From the NCBI GenBank assembly GCA_963810555.1, contig CAWENX010000013.1, positions 1-64,000 on the forward strand: a stretch of 64,000 nucleotides of DNA. Direction: 5' to 3'. Positions 45,555 to 54,771 of the stretch are shown in pieces. Origin of the DNA: G963677325 sp963810555 (GTDB lineage Bacteria > Bacteroidota > Bacteroidia > Bacteroidales > Prolixibacteraceae). The notes beneath the pieces are model-generated. The model made no database searches and was not told where the DNA came from. It saw only the letters and a list, made by a program, of their open reading frames with translations. Every line of letters starts with the position of its first letter. Position 1 is the stretch's first letter. Made by a program: the position numbers and the translations under genes.

Positions 45555-46739
45555 CTATAACCCAAGTCTTTTACGTATTTCCTCAGGAATAGCATTCTTA
45601 TTTACCATGATACTCGTTGTTTTGTACCGCACATAAGGTATTGATGCATAGAAATATCCATCCTCGTTGTTGTAATCCCCCCAGGAGTTTTTAACCTTAT
45701 AATAAATCTTTCCGTTTTGGTCTTTTGCCAATCCTATAATGTGCATTCCATGATCATCGGTGGTTTTCTGTTCATCAAAAGCAACCTGACGTAATTCCTG
45801 TGTAATTGTTTTTTCCTTAAATGGCTTAAGGGGATTAAATGGAACCGGCCCTTTTCTACCGGTCAGAGTGTCTGTCACTACTTTATTTGTATCGGCTGAC
45901 ATATCGGGAACCACTGCGATTCCGTACTTGGTCGAGAGGAATCCTTTCTCCGTTACATCTGCCGCCCAGGCAACGGTATAGCCTTTATCCAAAGAGTTAT
46001 CAATAATTTTCATTAATTCATCCAACGGTACATTGTAATAATCACTCCACATCCAGTTGTCCGGTACTTCAAGAGCAAAAGGTTTATAGAAAGGGTGATG
46101 CGAAAAGGAGGTTATCTGAACATAATCGCTTGTGTTGATTCCGCAATAATCTGAGGCAAATGATTTGGGAGTATAGTTTTGTCCTTTGTATTCGAAGCTC
46201 CTGGGTAATTCTCCAAGGTAGGAATCAATTGATTTATCAAAAGCATCATGCCACACATTGGTTATTTTGTCTTCCTTTTTTTCGATAACTGCTTCTACCA
46301 TCTTTTTTAAAACTTCATCCATTTCGATATTATCGTACTTTTTTTCATCATACTTTATTCCATGATAAATTTCATCCGGCACAAGACCGTAATTGTTGAT
46401 CACATCAATTACATCATAGAATTCTCCACCTGGGCCAAAATTGATCCCCCCATCCATTCTCACATATTTCCAGGCTTTTTTTCGGTAAGTATAATTTACT
46501 ATAAACATCTCAGACAAATCGGTCTGTGGCTTTCCCATTCTCAACATCTCCGATTCAAAGAAGGAATTTGCAGAAAATGCCCAGCAAGTCCCGGTATGAT
46601 ACTGATCTTTTACAGGAGTATGGGGCAGTTCTTTTATAACAGTAAACTTAAAAGATGTGCTGTCGTGATTTTGCGCGTTTGCATAGAAAGGATACAGGCA
46701 AAGGCTAAGGATAAAAAACAAAGAACTTCTGATATTCAT
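45555..46739 (-). CDS. Secreted C1-family cysteine peptidase (bleomycin hydrolase/PepC-like)
   Basis: From ATG 46739 the product has 394 residues with a signal peptide (MNIRSSLFFILSLCLYPFYA, cleaved after NAQ). The catalytic Cys52 lies in GTCWAFSANSFFESE, the catalytic His330 in DDHGMHII and Asn351 in KNSWGD. The large insert between residues 100 and 300 is as in the C1B aminopeptidase-C branch. Unlike cytoplasmic PepC it is exported, probably to the periplasm, where it would trim peptides. An in-frame ATG at 46820 would put 27 extra residues before the signal peptide and is rejected. Confidence 0.9.
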   Translation of the reverse strand: MNIRSSLFFILSLCLYPFYANAQNHDSTSFKFTVIKELPHTPVKDQYHTGTCWAFSANSFFESEMLRMGKPQTDLSEMFIVNYTYRKKAWKYVRMDGGINFGPGGEFYDVIDVINNYGLVPDEIYHGIKYDEKKYDNIEMDEVLKKMVEAVIEKKEDKITNVWHDAFDKSIDSYLGELPRSFEYKGQNYTPKSFASDYCGINTSDYVQITSFSHHPFYKPFALEVPDNWMWSDYYNVPLDELMKIIDNSLDKGYTVAWAADVTEKGFLSTKYGIAVVPDMSADTNKVVTDTLTGRKGPVPFNPLKPFKEKTITQELRQVAFDEQKTTDDHGMHIIGLAKDQNGKIYYKVKNSWGDYNNEDGYFYASIPYVRYKTTSIMVNKNAIPEEIRKRLGL

Positions 46740-46877
46740 ATGATGATAAATTTTATGATTTAAATTCATCCGAAAAATATAAAAATAATTGAGACAATAT
46801 TGTTTTTCCGTATTTAACAAATAAACAGTAAATTGGTTTTATCCTTTTCCAGGAGTTTACAGATTATTGCCTAATTG

Positions 46878-48950
46878 CTAATATGATACCCTTACATGAT
46901 ATATATTCTTCAGTTTTGTAAGAAAAATTTCTTTAAGCTGGGTAATATCTCTGAATGTCAGTGGAGAATATTCTAATTGACCGGCGTCCAATTTTTGTTT
47001 GAATATTGTGTCGATTAAATTTTTAAAATTCTCTTCGGTTTTGGTCTCAAGGCTTCTTGATGCGGCCTCGATACTGTCTGCCAGCATTAAAATTGCTGTT
47101 TCACGGCTTGAAGGCACAGGTCCCGGATAAGTAAATTTCTTTTCATCGACACCATTCGATTTGGAATTAACCATTTTTTTATAATAATAACCGGTTTTGG
47201 TAGTCCCGTGATGAGTTCTTATGAATTCGATGATTTGTTCGGGAATTTTGTTTTTTCTCGCAAGTTCTATTCCGTGAGCGACATGTCCTATGATTATTTT
47301 TGCACTCTCTTCGGATGAATGCTTTATATGAGGATTTAATCCCATTGCCTGATTTTCAATATAATATTGCGGATCGGCAATTTTTCCGATGTCATGATAC
47401 ATAGCTCCTGCACGCACCAGTAAAGGATTTCCACCCAAACGCATAACGGCTTCTTCGGCAAGGTTGGCTACCTGGAGTGAATGCTGAAAAGTTCCCGGGG
47501 CTTCTTCGGCAAGCTTGCGCAAGAGTTTCTGGTTTGAGTAGGAAAGTTCAATTAAAGTAACATCCGAAACAAAACCGAATGATTTTTCCAGCAGGAATAC
47601 AAGCAGATAGGTGATCATTGTTAGTGATGCGTTAACAAGAAACCATTTCAGCTGGGTCCAGTCGATACTAATCAGGTTTCCCTCCTGAATCAGGGAAATA
47701 CCGATATATGTTATTGAATAGGTGAGGAATATGATTAATGAGGTCAGGATAATCTGTTCGCGTCTTTGCAGCTTGGCCTGACTTATCACTGCTATGCTTC
47801 CCACTGGAATGGTCAGAAGTACGAATTCATATCCGTTTGGTACCATGAATCCGACAATCAATGCTGTAATAGTATTAACAAAAATGGCAAGACGCGCGTC
47901 CAGAAAAGTGCGGATAATCAGGGCAAGGACTGTAAAAGGTACAATGTAGATCGAAAAATTGTCTGAAGCTGTGACGATCTTACAGAAATAAATCATCAGC
48001 ATCATCATGATCAGGGTAAAGGTAATATCCCTTTTGGACATTAAAAGGTGTCTCCTTATGTTGTAAATAAAAAGAAACAGTGTAAGCAACAGGACGGCAA
48101 TAAAGATTACTCTGCCGGCAATAATAAGCCAATAATTGGTCAGATTGCCCCTGGTTTTTTCAACTACATATTTCAGGGATTCAAGAATCTGATAAGTCTC
48201 AGGGGATATTACGTCGCCCTTTGCAACGATTCTTTCGCCTTCCTGGACAATTCCCCGCGTACTGGAAAGTTTTTCAAGAATTTTCGCCTTTTCGTCTTCT
48301 GTTTTTACAGGGTCATAGCTAAGATTAGCAGTTAAATAATCGTCGGGAGCCAGCTTTTCAATGATGGCTTTCAAGTCGTTATCAGATTGTTTGAGACCAT
48401 TTAATTCATTAAATATCAGTGTATATGCAGACTTCAAAGAAAATATATTCGCGGCTGGCACCAAATTCCGGATATTGTTTTTAACCACATAAATTTCTTT
48501 TTCGCCGGACATGTAAGGATAATTTGTGATATCCTCTTCAGTGATTCCGGATTGGTATATTTTTTGAAAAACGTCGGTAATCTTATTCTTGATCATCCTT
48601 GAGTAAATTGTCTTGGTGTATTCCCCCCGAAAAATCTCATCAATTTTTAAAATAAGCGCTTTCATCTGATCCTTGCCGACTGATTCGTTCATTGTAAAAT
48701 AGGGAATCAGGGAATTCAGAAGTGAATCACGTTCCTGGTCGATCACCTTATCGGGTTTCATAATGGCAAAATTGAACGGTGCGATCAGTGTCTCGTGCAT
48801 CCAGGGGCGTCCTCTCTGAAACTCATAGCGGAAACGGCCTTCCTGTGGCATGGTAAAATAGAGCGCGACCAGTGTGATAAGAAAAATAAGGATCAGATAT
48901 AACTTATGCCATGCAGAGGAATTGAACCATTTGGACAGGTTTATTTTCAT
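46878..48950 (-). CDS. 7TM-HD membrane phosphodiesterase (PgpH/YqfF-like)
   Basis: The 690-residue protein has one N-terminal membrane helix (LYLILIFLITLVALYFTM), a large extracytoplasmic 7TMR-HDED domain to about residue 260, seven membrane helices and a C-terminal HD domain. The metal motif is YHDIGKIADPQYY with AGAM before it, followed by IIGHVAHGIELARK and FIRTHHGTTKTGYYY. In Firmicutes PgpH degrades cyclic di-AMP; the Bacteroidota relatives have the same HD residues, so the reaction is likely but unproven. The gene precedes the peptidase gene and follows a divergent gap with the NlpC/P60 gene. Confidence 0.92.
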   Translation of the reverse strand: MKINLSKWFNSSAWHKLYLILIFLITLVALYFTMPQEGRFRYEFQRGRPWMHETLIAPFNFAIMKPDKVIDQERDSLLNSLIPYFTMNESVGKDQMKALILKIDEIFRGEYTKTIYSRMIKNKITDVFQKIYQSGITEEDITNYPYMSGEKEIYVVKNNIRNLVPAANIFSLKSAYTLIFNELNGLKQSDNDLKAIIEKLAPDDYLTANLSYDPVKTEDEKAKILEKLSSTRGIVQEGERIVAKGDVISPETYQILESLKYVVEKTRGNLTNYWLIIAGRVIFIAVLLLTLFLFIYNIRRHLLMSKRDITFTLIMMMLMIYFCKIVTASDNFSIYIVPFTVLALIIRTFLDARLAIFVNTITALIVGFMVPNGYEFVLLTIPVGSIAVISQAKLQRREQIILTSLIIFLTYSITYIGISLIQEGNLISIDWTQLKWFLVNASLTMITYLLVFLLEKSFGFVSDVTLIELSYSNQKLLRKLAEEAPGTFQHSLQVANLAEEAVMRLGGNPLLVRAGAMYHDIGKIADPQYYIENQAMGLNPHIKHSSEESAKIIIGHVAHGIELARKNKIPEQIIEFIRTHHGTTKTGYYYKKMVNSKSNGVDEKKFTYPGPVPSSRETAILMLADSIEAASRSLETKTEENFKNLIDTIFKQKLDAGQLEYSPLTFRDITQLKEIFLTKLKNIYHVRVSY

Positions 48951-49022
48951 ATGTTACGAATTACACGAATTAAAGACGAATTACACAGATTGAACATTGT
49001 ACCTTGATCATTGAATAATTCT

Positions 49023-49030
49023 TATATTTG
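49023..49030 (+). promoter_or_regulatory. Possible -7 box TATATTTG for the NlpC/P60 gene
   Basis: TATATTTG matches TAnnTTTG. TTG trinucleotides occur at 49004 and 48997, spaced 16 and 23 bases, neither ideal. The start codon is 95 bases downstream, with a degenerate CCCGATAGCTATC palindrome (49071-49085) in the leader. Confidence 0.35.
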
Positions 49031-49124
49031 GTCCTGATAGCTATGGGAATCAAAATTAATATATTTTTACTCCCGATAGCTATCAGTATTCGTGTAATTC
49101 GTCCTATTTCTTGTAATTTGCAAT

Positions 49125-49916
49125 ATGAGATTCGGAATTTCTAACCTCAGCATTATTCCTGTGAGATCAGACCCCGGGGAGAAAAGCGAAATGTGTACCC
49201 AGATTCTGTTTGGCGAGCATTTTACAATCCTCGACGAAAACACGAAATGGTGCAGGATAGAGCTAGCATTGGATAATTGTGAAGGGTGGATTGATCGGAA
49301 AATGGTCTGTGAAATTGACGAAGAAACCTTTGACCGTTTGACTGCGCAACCTTCCGTTGTAACAACAGATGTGTTTAATATAGTTCAGCCAAATGGCGGA
49401 TACAAGAATTTTCTTATAGTTGCAGGGAGTTCCCTGCCTGATTTTAATACCGATGACAAAACCTTCAAAATAGCGGATGTTGTTTACAATATCCAGGGGA
49501 ATAATTTTTCTGGTTCACCTAAAGACATCAGGTCGTCAATTATTGAAAATGCCCTGAAATATTTTAATTCACCTTATCTTTGGGGAGGCCGGTCACCTTT
49601 TGGTATCGATTGTTCCGGTTTTTCGCAAATATTGTACAAAATGGCGGGATTGTCTATTCCCCGGAATGCTTCTCAACAGGCTGCTGAAGGTGAATATCTG
49701 AGTTTTGTCGAAGAGGCGAGGCCTGGTGATCTTGCTTTTTTTGATAACGAAGATGGGGCAATCATCCATGTCGGTGTGATCTGGGAAAAGAATAAAATCA
49801 TTCATTCTTCCGGGAAAGTCCGTATTGATAATATCGATCATCTGGGAATTTTTAATGTGGACACGCACCGCTATTCCCATAGGATGAGATTGATGCGCAG
49901 AATTATAGCCAACTGA
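49125..49916 (+). CDS. NlpC/P60 (C40) cysteine peptidase with two SH3b-like domains
   Basis: The 263-residue protein has an N-terminal SH3b-like domain (residues 1-62, ending GWIDRKMVCEID), a second one to about 130, and the NlpC/P60 domain from 137. Catalytic Cys163 lies in FGIDCSGFSQ, His215 in IIHVGVI and the third position His227 in IIHSSG. YLWGGRSPFG is the substrate loop. These enzymes cut gamma-D-Glu-diaminopimelate links in peptidoglycan stem peptides. No signal peptide is present, which is common among these Bacteroidota homologues and suggests a cytoplasmic recycling role or non-classical export. Confidence 0.92.
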   Translation: MRFGISNLSIIPVRSDPGEKSEMCTQILFGEHFTILDENTKWCRIELALDNCEGWIDRKMVCEIDEETFDRLTAQPSVVTTDVFNIVQPNGGYKNFLIVAGSSLPDFNTDDKTFKIADVVYNIQGNNFSGSPKDIRSSIIENALKYFNSPYLWGGRSPFGIDCSGFSQILYKMAGLSIPRNASQQAAEGEYLSFVEEARPGDLAFFDNEDGAIIHVGVIWEKNKIIHSSGKVRIDNIDHLGIFNVDTHRYSHRMRLMRRIIAN

Positions 49917-49932
49917 TACTAAAACTTTAACT

Positions 49933-50025
49933 ATGAATCACTTAGAAATGATCGGATACGTATTTGCCATTCTGGTGGTCGTTTATCTGATTGTCAGGTA
50001 TTCGAAAAGGCGGAAAGAAGAGTGA
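49933..50025 (+). CDS. Small single-pass membrane protein (30 aa)
   Basis: The ORF encodes MNHLEMIGYVFAILVVVYLI followed by VRYSKRRKEE. It has one membrane helix of about 16 residues and a positively charged tail, so the C terminus should stay in the cytoplasm. It begins 17 bases after the NlpC/P60 stop on the same strand. Size and pattern resemble small helper subunits and other short membrane proteins. No relatives were recognised; expression is unproven. Confidence 0.45.
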   Translation: MNHLEMIGYVFAILVVVYLIVRYSKRRKEE

Positions 50026-50108
50026 TCAGTGAATAATAATCATTAAACAGTAGATATACTACTGCACACTGATTATTGACTATTGATCACTGAACATAAA
50101 ACATTGAA

Positions 50109-50543
50109 ATGGGTTACACATATAAATATCCACATCCGGCAGTTTCAGTGGACGCATTGGTGACAGCCGGAGAAAAAATCCAGGAAATGGCGCTTTTAGT
50201 CCAAAGGAAAGCAGATCCTTTTAAGGGGAAATGGGCATTACCCGGTGGTTTTGCAGAAATCGATGAAACACTTTTGAATGCATGCAAAAGAGAACTTGAG
50301 GAGGAGACAAGTCTTACAGGTATTGAGATGGAGCAGTTTTACGTCTTTGATGCCCCAGACCGTGATCCGCGTGAAAGGGTTATTTCGGTTGTTTTTCACG
50401 GTAAACTGAAAGAGCCTTTTCCCGTTAAAGGAGGAGATGATGCTTCCCAGGCAGAGTGGTTTCCTTTAGCTTCTTTACCTGAATTGGCCTTTGATCACAA
50501 AGAAATAATAGAAACCTTTCTCCGTCGAAAAGGTTTTGAATAA
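50109..50543 (+). CDS. Nudix hydrolase (ADP-ribose pyrophosphatase-like)
   Basis: The 144-residue protein holds a Nudix box at 47-69: Gly47, Glu53, then RELEEET starting at Arg61; the usual Gly after the Glu pair is Ser68. The N-terminal HPAVSVDALVTAG and the following FDAPDRDPRERVISVVF segment match the ADP-ribose/NADH pyrophosphatase branch. It removes a nucleoside diphosphate linked to another group in the cytoplasm. The frame and length are normal. It follows the 30-aa ORF by 84 bases and ends a small rightward group. Confidence 0.9.
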   Translation: MGYTYKYPHPAVSVDALVTAGEKIQEMALLVQRKADPFKGKWALPGGFAEIDETLLNACKRELEEETSLTGIEMEQFYVFDAPDRDPRERVISVVFHGKLKEPFPVKGGDDASQAEWFPLASLPELAFDHKEIIETFLRRKGFE

Positions 50544-50636
50544 CCTTCGTTTTCATTACCGGTTCCTTATTCATTCTCAGTTTTTAATCCTGGTTAGGTT
50601 CGATAAATCAAAAATTTTCCAATATTTTTGGAGATA

Positions 50637-50659
50637 ATTATTTTGTTTATTAGGTTTGC
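50637..50659 (+). promoter_or_regulatory. Promoter of the secreted protein gene at 50709 (copy A)
   Basis: A 23-base block ending in TAGGTTTG (50651-50658), a perfect -7 box, followed by C. The same block, with one mismatch, precedes the lipoprotein gene at 59935 (59885-59907). The start codon is 50 bases downstream, and the promoter lies after the earlier in-frame ATG at 50628, which therefore is not used. Confidence 0.6.
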
Positions 50660-50708
50660 ATTAGTCTTTCAAAAACAATCTATTAGGGCATTTTCAAATA
50701 ATTTCTCC

Positions 50709-51227
50709 ATGATAAATAAGTTTTTTGCACTCCGGTCGCAGTTATTATTATTTCTGTTCATTCTGACCACTAACCCTGGTTTTGCACAAAGCCTTAAAAA
50801 TATCACCATCGGTGGAAAATATTCAGGTCCTAAGGATATCGAAACGACTATCGGAAATTACAACGGAACTTTGACAATAGGCAGATTGAATGACGGCACT
50901 GTCTATTCTTTTCATTTTATTTCCAGGAATGTAATAAACAGCAGAGTGGAATTACCCCGTTTTATTAATGATGCAGATAATTTCCTGGAAAAAGTCAACC
51001 AGGATTATAAGATTACTCTCGATCGTAAATATTGGAAGCATAAGGAATTCACCGAAGGCAATATATATGATGTTGCCACCGGGTCAAAAGACAGCGTTTC
51101 TTTTCTTGTATCTTTCTCTGTCAATGTGTATGAGAATTTTTCGACTATTTTATTCACCATTACAAATAAAGAGTTAAGCAGTGAAGGAGCCAGTGAAGAT
51201 CTTATCAAAAACCGGAAGGATTTTTAA
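50709..51227 (+). CDS. Secreted protein of unknown function
   Basis: From ATG 50709 the product has 172 residues. It begins with a signal peptide (MINKFFALRSQLLLFLFILT, cleaved after GFAQ), followed by about 145 residues of mainly beta structure (KYSGPKDIETTIGNYNGTLT, then VSFLVSFSVNVYENFSTILF). No family was recognised. An in-frame ATG at 50628 would put 27 residues in front of the signal peptide and lies upstream of the promoter at 50651. The promoter is shared with the lipoprotein gene at 59935. It is probably periplasmic or surface-exposed. Confidence 0.65.
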   Translation: MINKFFALRSQLLLFLFILTTNPGFAQSLKNITIGGKYSGPKDIETTIGNYNGTLTIGRLNDGTVYSFHFISRNVINSRVELPRFINDADNFLEKVNQDYKITLDRKYWKHKEFTEGNIYDVATGSKDSVSFLVSFSVNVYENFSTILFTITNKELSSEGASEDLIKNRKDF

Positions 51228-51313
51228 TCGGCTTTTACTGCTTTTCGGTTCGAAATTCATAATTTCACCAGATTAGTCCTTCTGAATCTCATTATTAAAT
51301 CAGGGATAAATTT

Positions 51314-52573
51314 ATGAAAAAAACTATTGGATTTCTCTTGTCATGCCTTTGGATGACAACAACAATCGTCGCATGCAAAACAACCTTAGAAAACAGTGAA
51401 GCCATAAAGGTCAGTGAAAATGGCCGCTATTTTGTCGATAGCAAGGGAAAGCCGTTCTTTTGGCAGGGTGATACGGATTGGGAACTTTTCCGCGTTTACT
51501 CTGTTCCTGAAGCCAGAATATTATTAAAAAAACGGAAAGAACAGGGATTTACTGTTATTCAGGCTATGGCGACAGGGGTATTTCCAGAAGCTGCCGGAAT
51601 AGTCAAAATGAAACCTGTTCCCGGTCTGCCGGCCTGGAGAGATTGGAATCCGCTCACTCCCAATGAAATATATTTTAACCGGATGGACTCCATTGTGAAA
51701 GAAGCTGAAAAACTCGATATGGTACTGGTAGTGGGTGTTTATCATGCCTGGGATCAGGACCGGGGCAGAATTACCATAAAAAATGCGGAACCGTGGGCTA
51801 AGTGGCTTGCCAGCCGTTATAAAAATGCTGAAAATATTATCTGGTCGATGTATCCTCACGCCAAACAGGCAAGTGATTCGGTGGTAATGGCCATTGTGAA
51901 GGGAATCAGGGAAGGCGACGGAGGCAGGCATCTTATTACCATGCACCCCGATCCCGGGCCGACATCCTCAAGCATTATGCATTCACAACCGTGGCTTTCA
52001 TTTAACACCATACAGACATGGTCAAGCAAATTTATAAATTTCGAAATGGTGGCAAAGGATTATTCCATCATGCCTGCAAAACCTGTAGTTGACGGTGAAG
52101 CACGTTATGAAGCAGAGGATAATACAACTCCGTTTGAAACACGCCGGGTCGCATATTGGTCATGCCTTGCAGGGGGATTTTATTCTTACGGCCATGCAGG
52201 CAACTGGTTATACCCTCTATCATGGAGGGATTGGATCGATTCTCCCGGTGCCAAACAGATGAAAATAGTCAGGGATGTTTTTGAATCCGTCGATTGGTGG
52301 AATTTGGTGCCCGATCAATCTATCCTGAAAGATGGATCGAAAGGGAATGCATCGGCACGCTCAGTAACAGGTGATTGGATAATTATATACATTACAGGTA
52401 CTGACCCGGTTTCATTAAATTGGGATAGAATCAAGGCTTCGTCTGTTAAAGGTTACAGAATCGATCCCCGGGACGGAACAAGAACTGAATTGGGATCTTT
52501 CGGCACCTCAGCATCTGATATTTTTACTTTACCGGAAGGTTGGGAAGATGAAATTCTGGTATTTAAAAAATAA
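51314..52573 (+). CDS. DUF4038-type glycoside hydrolase-like lipoprotein with collagen-binding-like C-terminal domain
   Basis: The 419-residue protein has a lipoprotein signal ending TTIVACKTT. The catalytic-type barrel begins GRYFVDSKGKPFFWQGDTDW and runs to about residue 340 with EARILLKKRKEQGFTVIQAM, a VGVYHAWDQD loop and a PVVDGEARYE segment whose Glu is a candidate catalytic acid. Residues 345-419 (RSVTGDWIIIYITGTDPV and LPEGWEDEILVFK) match the collagen-binding-like domain that closes this family. Related proteins are apiosidases or other plant-glycan hydrolases. It starts a group with the next gene (18-base gap). Substrate not known. Confidence 0.85.
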   Translation: MKKTIGFLLSCLWMTTTIVACKTTLENSEAIKVSENGRYFVDSKGKPFFWQGDTDWELFRVYSVPEARILLKKRKEQGFTVIQAMATGVFPEAAGIVKMKPVPGLPAWRDWNPLTPNEIYFNRMDSIVKEAEKLDMVLVVGVYHAWDQDRGRITIKNAEPWAKWLASRYKNAENIIWSMYPHAKQASDSVVMAIVKGIREGDGGRHLITMHPDPGPTSSSIMHSQPWLSFNTIQTWSSKFINFEMVAKDYSIMPAKPVVDGEARYEAEDNTTPFETRRVAYWSCLAGGFYSYGHAGNWLYPLSWRDWIDSPGAKQMKIVRDVFESVDWWNLVPDQSILKDGSKGNASARSVTGDWIIIYITGTDPVSLNWDRIKASSVKGYRIDPRDGTRTELGSFGTSASDIFTLPEGWEDEILVFKK

Positions 52574-52591
52574 AAAGCAAATCATACAATC

Positions 52592-54091
52592 ATGAAAAAA
52601 TTTCCGTCTATTTTATTGCTGTGCCTGTGTTTAATAAGTTATGAATCAATTGTTGCACAGCCTATTAGCATCTGTAAGGATAATCCTCATTATTATTCAT
52701 ATCACAACAGACCGATTGTACTGATTACCTCTGCTGAGCATTACGGAGGATTGGTGAATAAGGATTTTGATTATGTTGCCTATTTTGACATGCTCAAATC
52801 ATATGATCTCAATTATACCCGCATCTACCCTGGCTACCTGATTGAACAGGAAGGTATGTACATGAAAGGCAATACGCTGGCCCCAAAATCCGGGAGCCTG
52901 ATTCTGCCGTGGGCAAGGAGCAGCGAGCCTGGCTATTTTACGGGAGGCAACAAATTTGATCTCAGTAAATGGGATAAAGCCTATTTCAGCCGATTGCACG
53001 ATTTTATTGAAAAAGCCGGGGAAAGAGGAATTATAGTTGAAATCTGTTTTTACAACGCCATGAGCAAGCCGTCATGGGAGGTTTGTGCCCTTAATGCTGT
53101 TAATAATATTCAGGGGATCGGGAAATGTCACTGGAATGACGGCCAGACACTCAATGATACGGCTCTTGTTAGAATTGAAACGGACTATGTGCGGAAAATA
53201 GTTCAGGAAGTGAATTCTTTCGACAATGTGATCCTGGAAATCTGTGATGAAACGACTGTACACGGTACACCGCTTGACCAGGCAAGCCGGTGGACGCTTT
53301 ACATGGTAAAGGCGGTGAAAGATACTGAAAAGAATTTACCCAAAAAGCATCTGATCGCACAGCAGGTAATGGGGCAGTTAAACGGGCCTGGCGATTTTTC
53401 AGAAAATAAGGATGTGAATGTTATTGTCGGCCAGTATGTGGGGGTACAGTTTTACGGCGACGGAAGGGCAACTTATCATGATGCCGTTCAGGAAGGGGGC
53501 ATCCTGGCTCTCGACGACAAATATTATTGCAACAAACCGATCGAATTTAATGAAACAGAATATTATCCGCTGGGATACAAAAAGGACTCTGTTGCTGATT
53601 CCCGGGTTGAAGCATGGGAATTTATTGTTGGCGGCGGAGCCGGATTCAATCATTTAAATGGACGTTATACCGTTGAAAACCCCAAAGGAGACACTCCTGA
53701 TAACCTTAGAATATTGAGTGCTCTGAAAAATCTCACTGTTTTTATCAACAGCGTGGACTATATCCATATGAAGCCTGACAGGCAATTTATCGCGACCAAT
53801 AGTCTGAGCGATTTTGTACACTGGAGGGCACTCAGCAAAACCGGTAAACAATACGCCCTGTATTTTCACCACAGTATGCTGAATTATGCTGCCTACACAG
53901 TCAGGCCGGGGAATTACAACACAAAAATGGAGCTTAACATCCCTTCCGGAACTTATAAATTCGAATGGATAATCCCCGAAACCGGTATAATATGCAAAAC
54001 GGAAATCATTCAAAATAAGGGAGATAAATTAAGTGTAACTGCTCCCGAACATTCCGTTGATATGGCTCTTCGCATTAACAGGATAGAATAA
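52592..54091 (+). CDS. Secreted glycoside hydrolase-like protein (clan GH-A-type barrel)
   Basis: The 499-residue protein has a signal peptide cut after SIVAQ. The barrel opens ISICKDNPHYYSYHNRPIVL with TSAEHYGGL and goes through RIYPGYLIEQ and a VILEICDETT strand where Glu is the likely acid/base. Further on are QYVGVQFYGDG and KPIEFNETEYY, where Glu in FNETE is a candidate nucleophile. The last 100 residues (YTVRPGNYNTKMELNIPSG) form a small beta domain. It follows the DUF4038 lipoprotein by 18 bases and probably acts on the same polysaccharide in the periplasm. The family number was not assigned. Confidence 0.75.
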   Translation: MKKFPSILLLCLCLISYESIVAQPISICKDNPHYYSYHNRPIVLITSAEHYGGLVNKDFDYVAYFDMLKSYDLNYTRIYPGYLIEQEGMYMKGNTLAPKSGSLILPWARSSEPGYFTGGNKFDLSKWDKAYFSRLHDFIEKAGERGIIVEICFYNAMSKPSWEVCALNAVNNIQGIGKCHWNDGQTLNDTALVRIETDYVRKIVQEVNSFDNVILEICDETTVHGTPLDQASRWTLYMVKAVKDTEKNLPKKHLIAQQVMGQLNGPGDFSENKDVNVIVGQYVGVQFYGDGRATYHDAVQEGGILALDDKYYCNKPIEFNETEYYPLGYKKDSVADSRVEAWEFIVGGGAGFNHLNGRYTVENPKGDTPDNLRILSALKNLTVFINSVDYIHMKPDRQFIATNSLSDFVHWRALSKTGKQYALYFHHSMLNYAAYTVRPGNYNTKMELNIPSGTYKFEWIIPETGIICKTEIIQNKGDKLSVTAPEHSVDMALRINRIE

Positions 54092-54144
54092 GAGAATTTC
54101 ATTAGTATTCTCACAGAAGGTTCGCCGCAGGTATTTATCCTTTG

Positions 54145-54164
54145 CCGTCAGCTTTAGCTGACGG
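54145..54164. repeat. Perfect short inverted repeat CCGTCAGC-TTTA-GCTGACGG
   Basis: Eight-base stem with a four-base loop, 53 bases after the glycoside hydrolase stop. No T-tract follows, so it is more likely a processing or REP-type hairpin than a classical terminator. Confidence 0.6.
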
Positions 54165-54437
54165 ATATATACAAATGATATAAAGAGTTACTTCCACCAG
54201 TCCGGAATAAATAACAGCATGAAGATTCGGTAAACAATTTGAAATTCAATATTATATCTAAATAATAGCCCTGCAGGGGACAAATTCTCAATTAGTTGAA
54301 TTAACCTTCCTGACAAGCCAATTATGTATAAAATCCTTTCATCGAATGGACTTTTCCATTCCCATATAAGTAAATAAAATTTGTCTTATATTTTCATACT
54401 AATTCCCTGTACATTCTCCGTATCAGGTTCGGTATTT

Positions 54438-54536
54438 ATTCGTAGATTATTCGTATATTATTCGTAGATCATTCGTATAATATACGAATAAATTACGTAT
54501 AAACTATGAATAATCTACGAATAATATACGATGTTG
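54438..54536. repeat. 11-bp-phased ATTCGTA array with a 19-bp inverted repeat
   Basis: ATTCGTA occurs at 54438, 54449, 54460 and 54471, exactly 11 bases apart, and in reverse (TACGAAT) at 54483 and 54516 with degenerate copies between. Bases 54451-54469 are the exact inverse of 54513-54531, and a smaller perfect inverted repeat (ATTCGTATA-A-TATACGAAT, 54471-54489) lies inside. The unit spacing is about one DNA turn, as for a row of protein sites on one face of the helix. Confidence 0.85.
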
Positions 54537-54771
54537 GTAGCTCTCTTTACAGGGTGAATCAACAGCGCCTCTAACTATGTTTCTTATTTCAGTAGTGGTA
54601 AGAGTTTTATTTTAATTCAGGGATATTTGAAATCGGGAAATTATTGGGTACAAGTCAATCATGTGGTTTCCCAAATTATTGATTACTGTTCATATCTTTT
54701 TAATCCTGTTATTCCTGATTAAAAGATAAGTTCCGTAAGTTTGTCTTAAACTAATTCTGACATCCGAAACA

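Larger units (their letters stand above)
54092..54771. other. 680-base intergenic region with phased repeats
   Basis: No gene was seen. It contains a perfect hairpin CCGTCAGCTTTAGCTGACGG (54145-54164, no T-run) and the 11-bp-phased array described separately. The rest is AT-rich. Confidence 0.6.
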
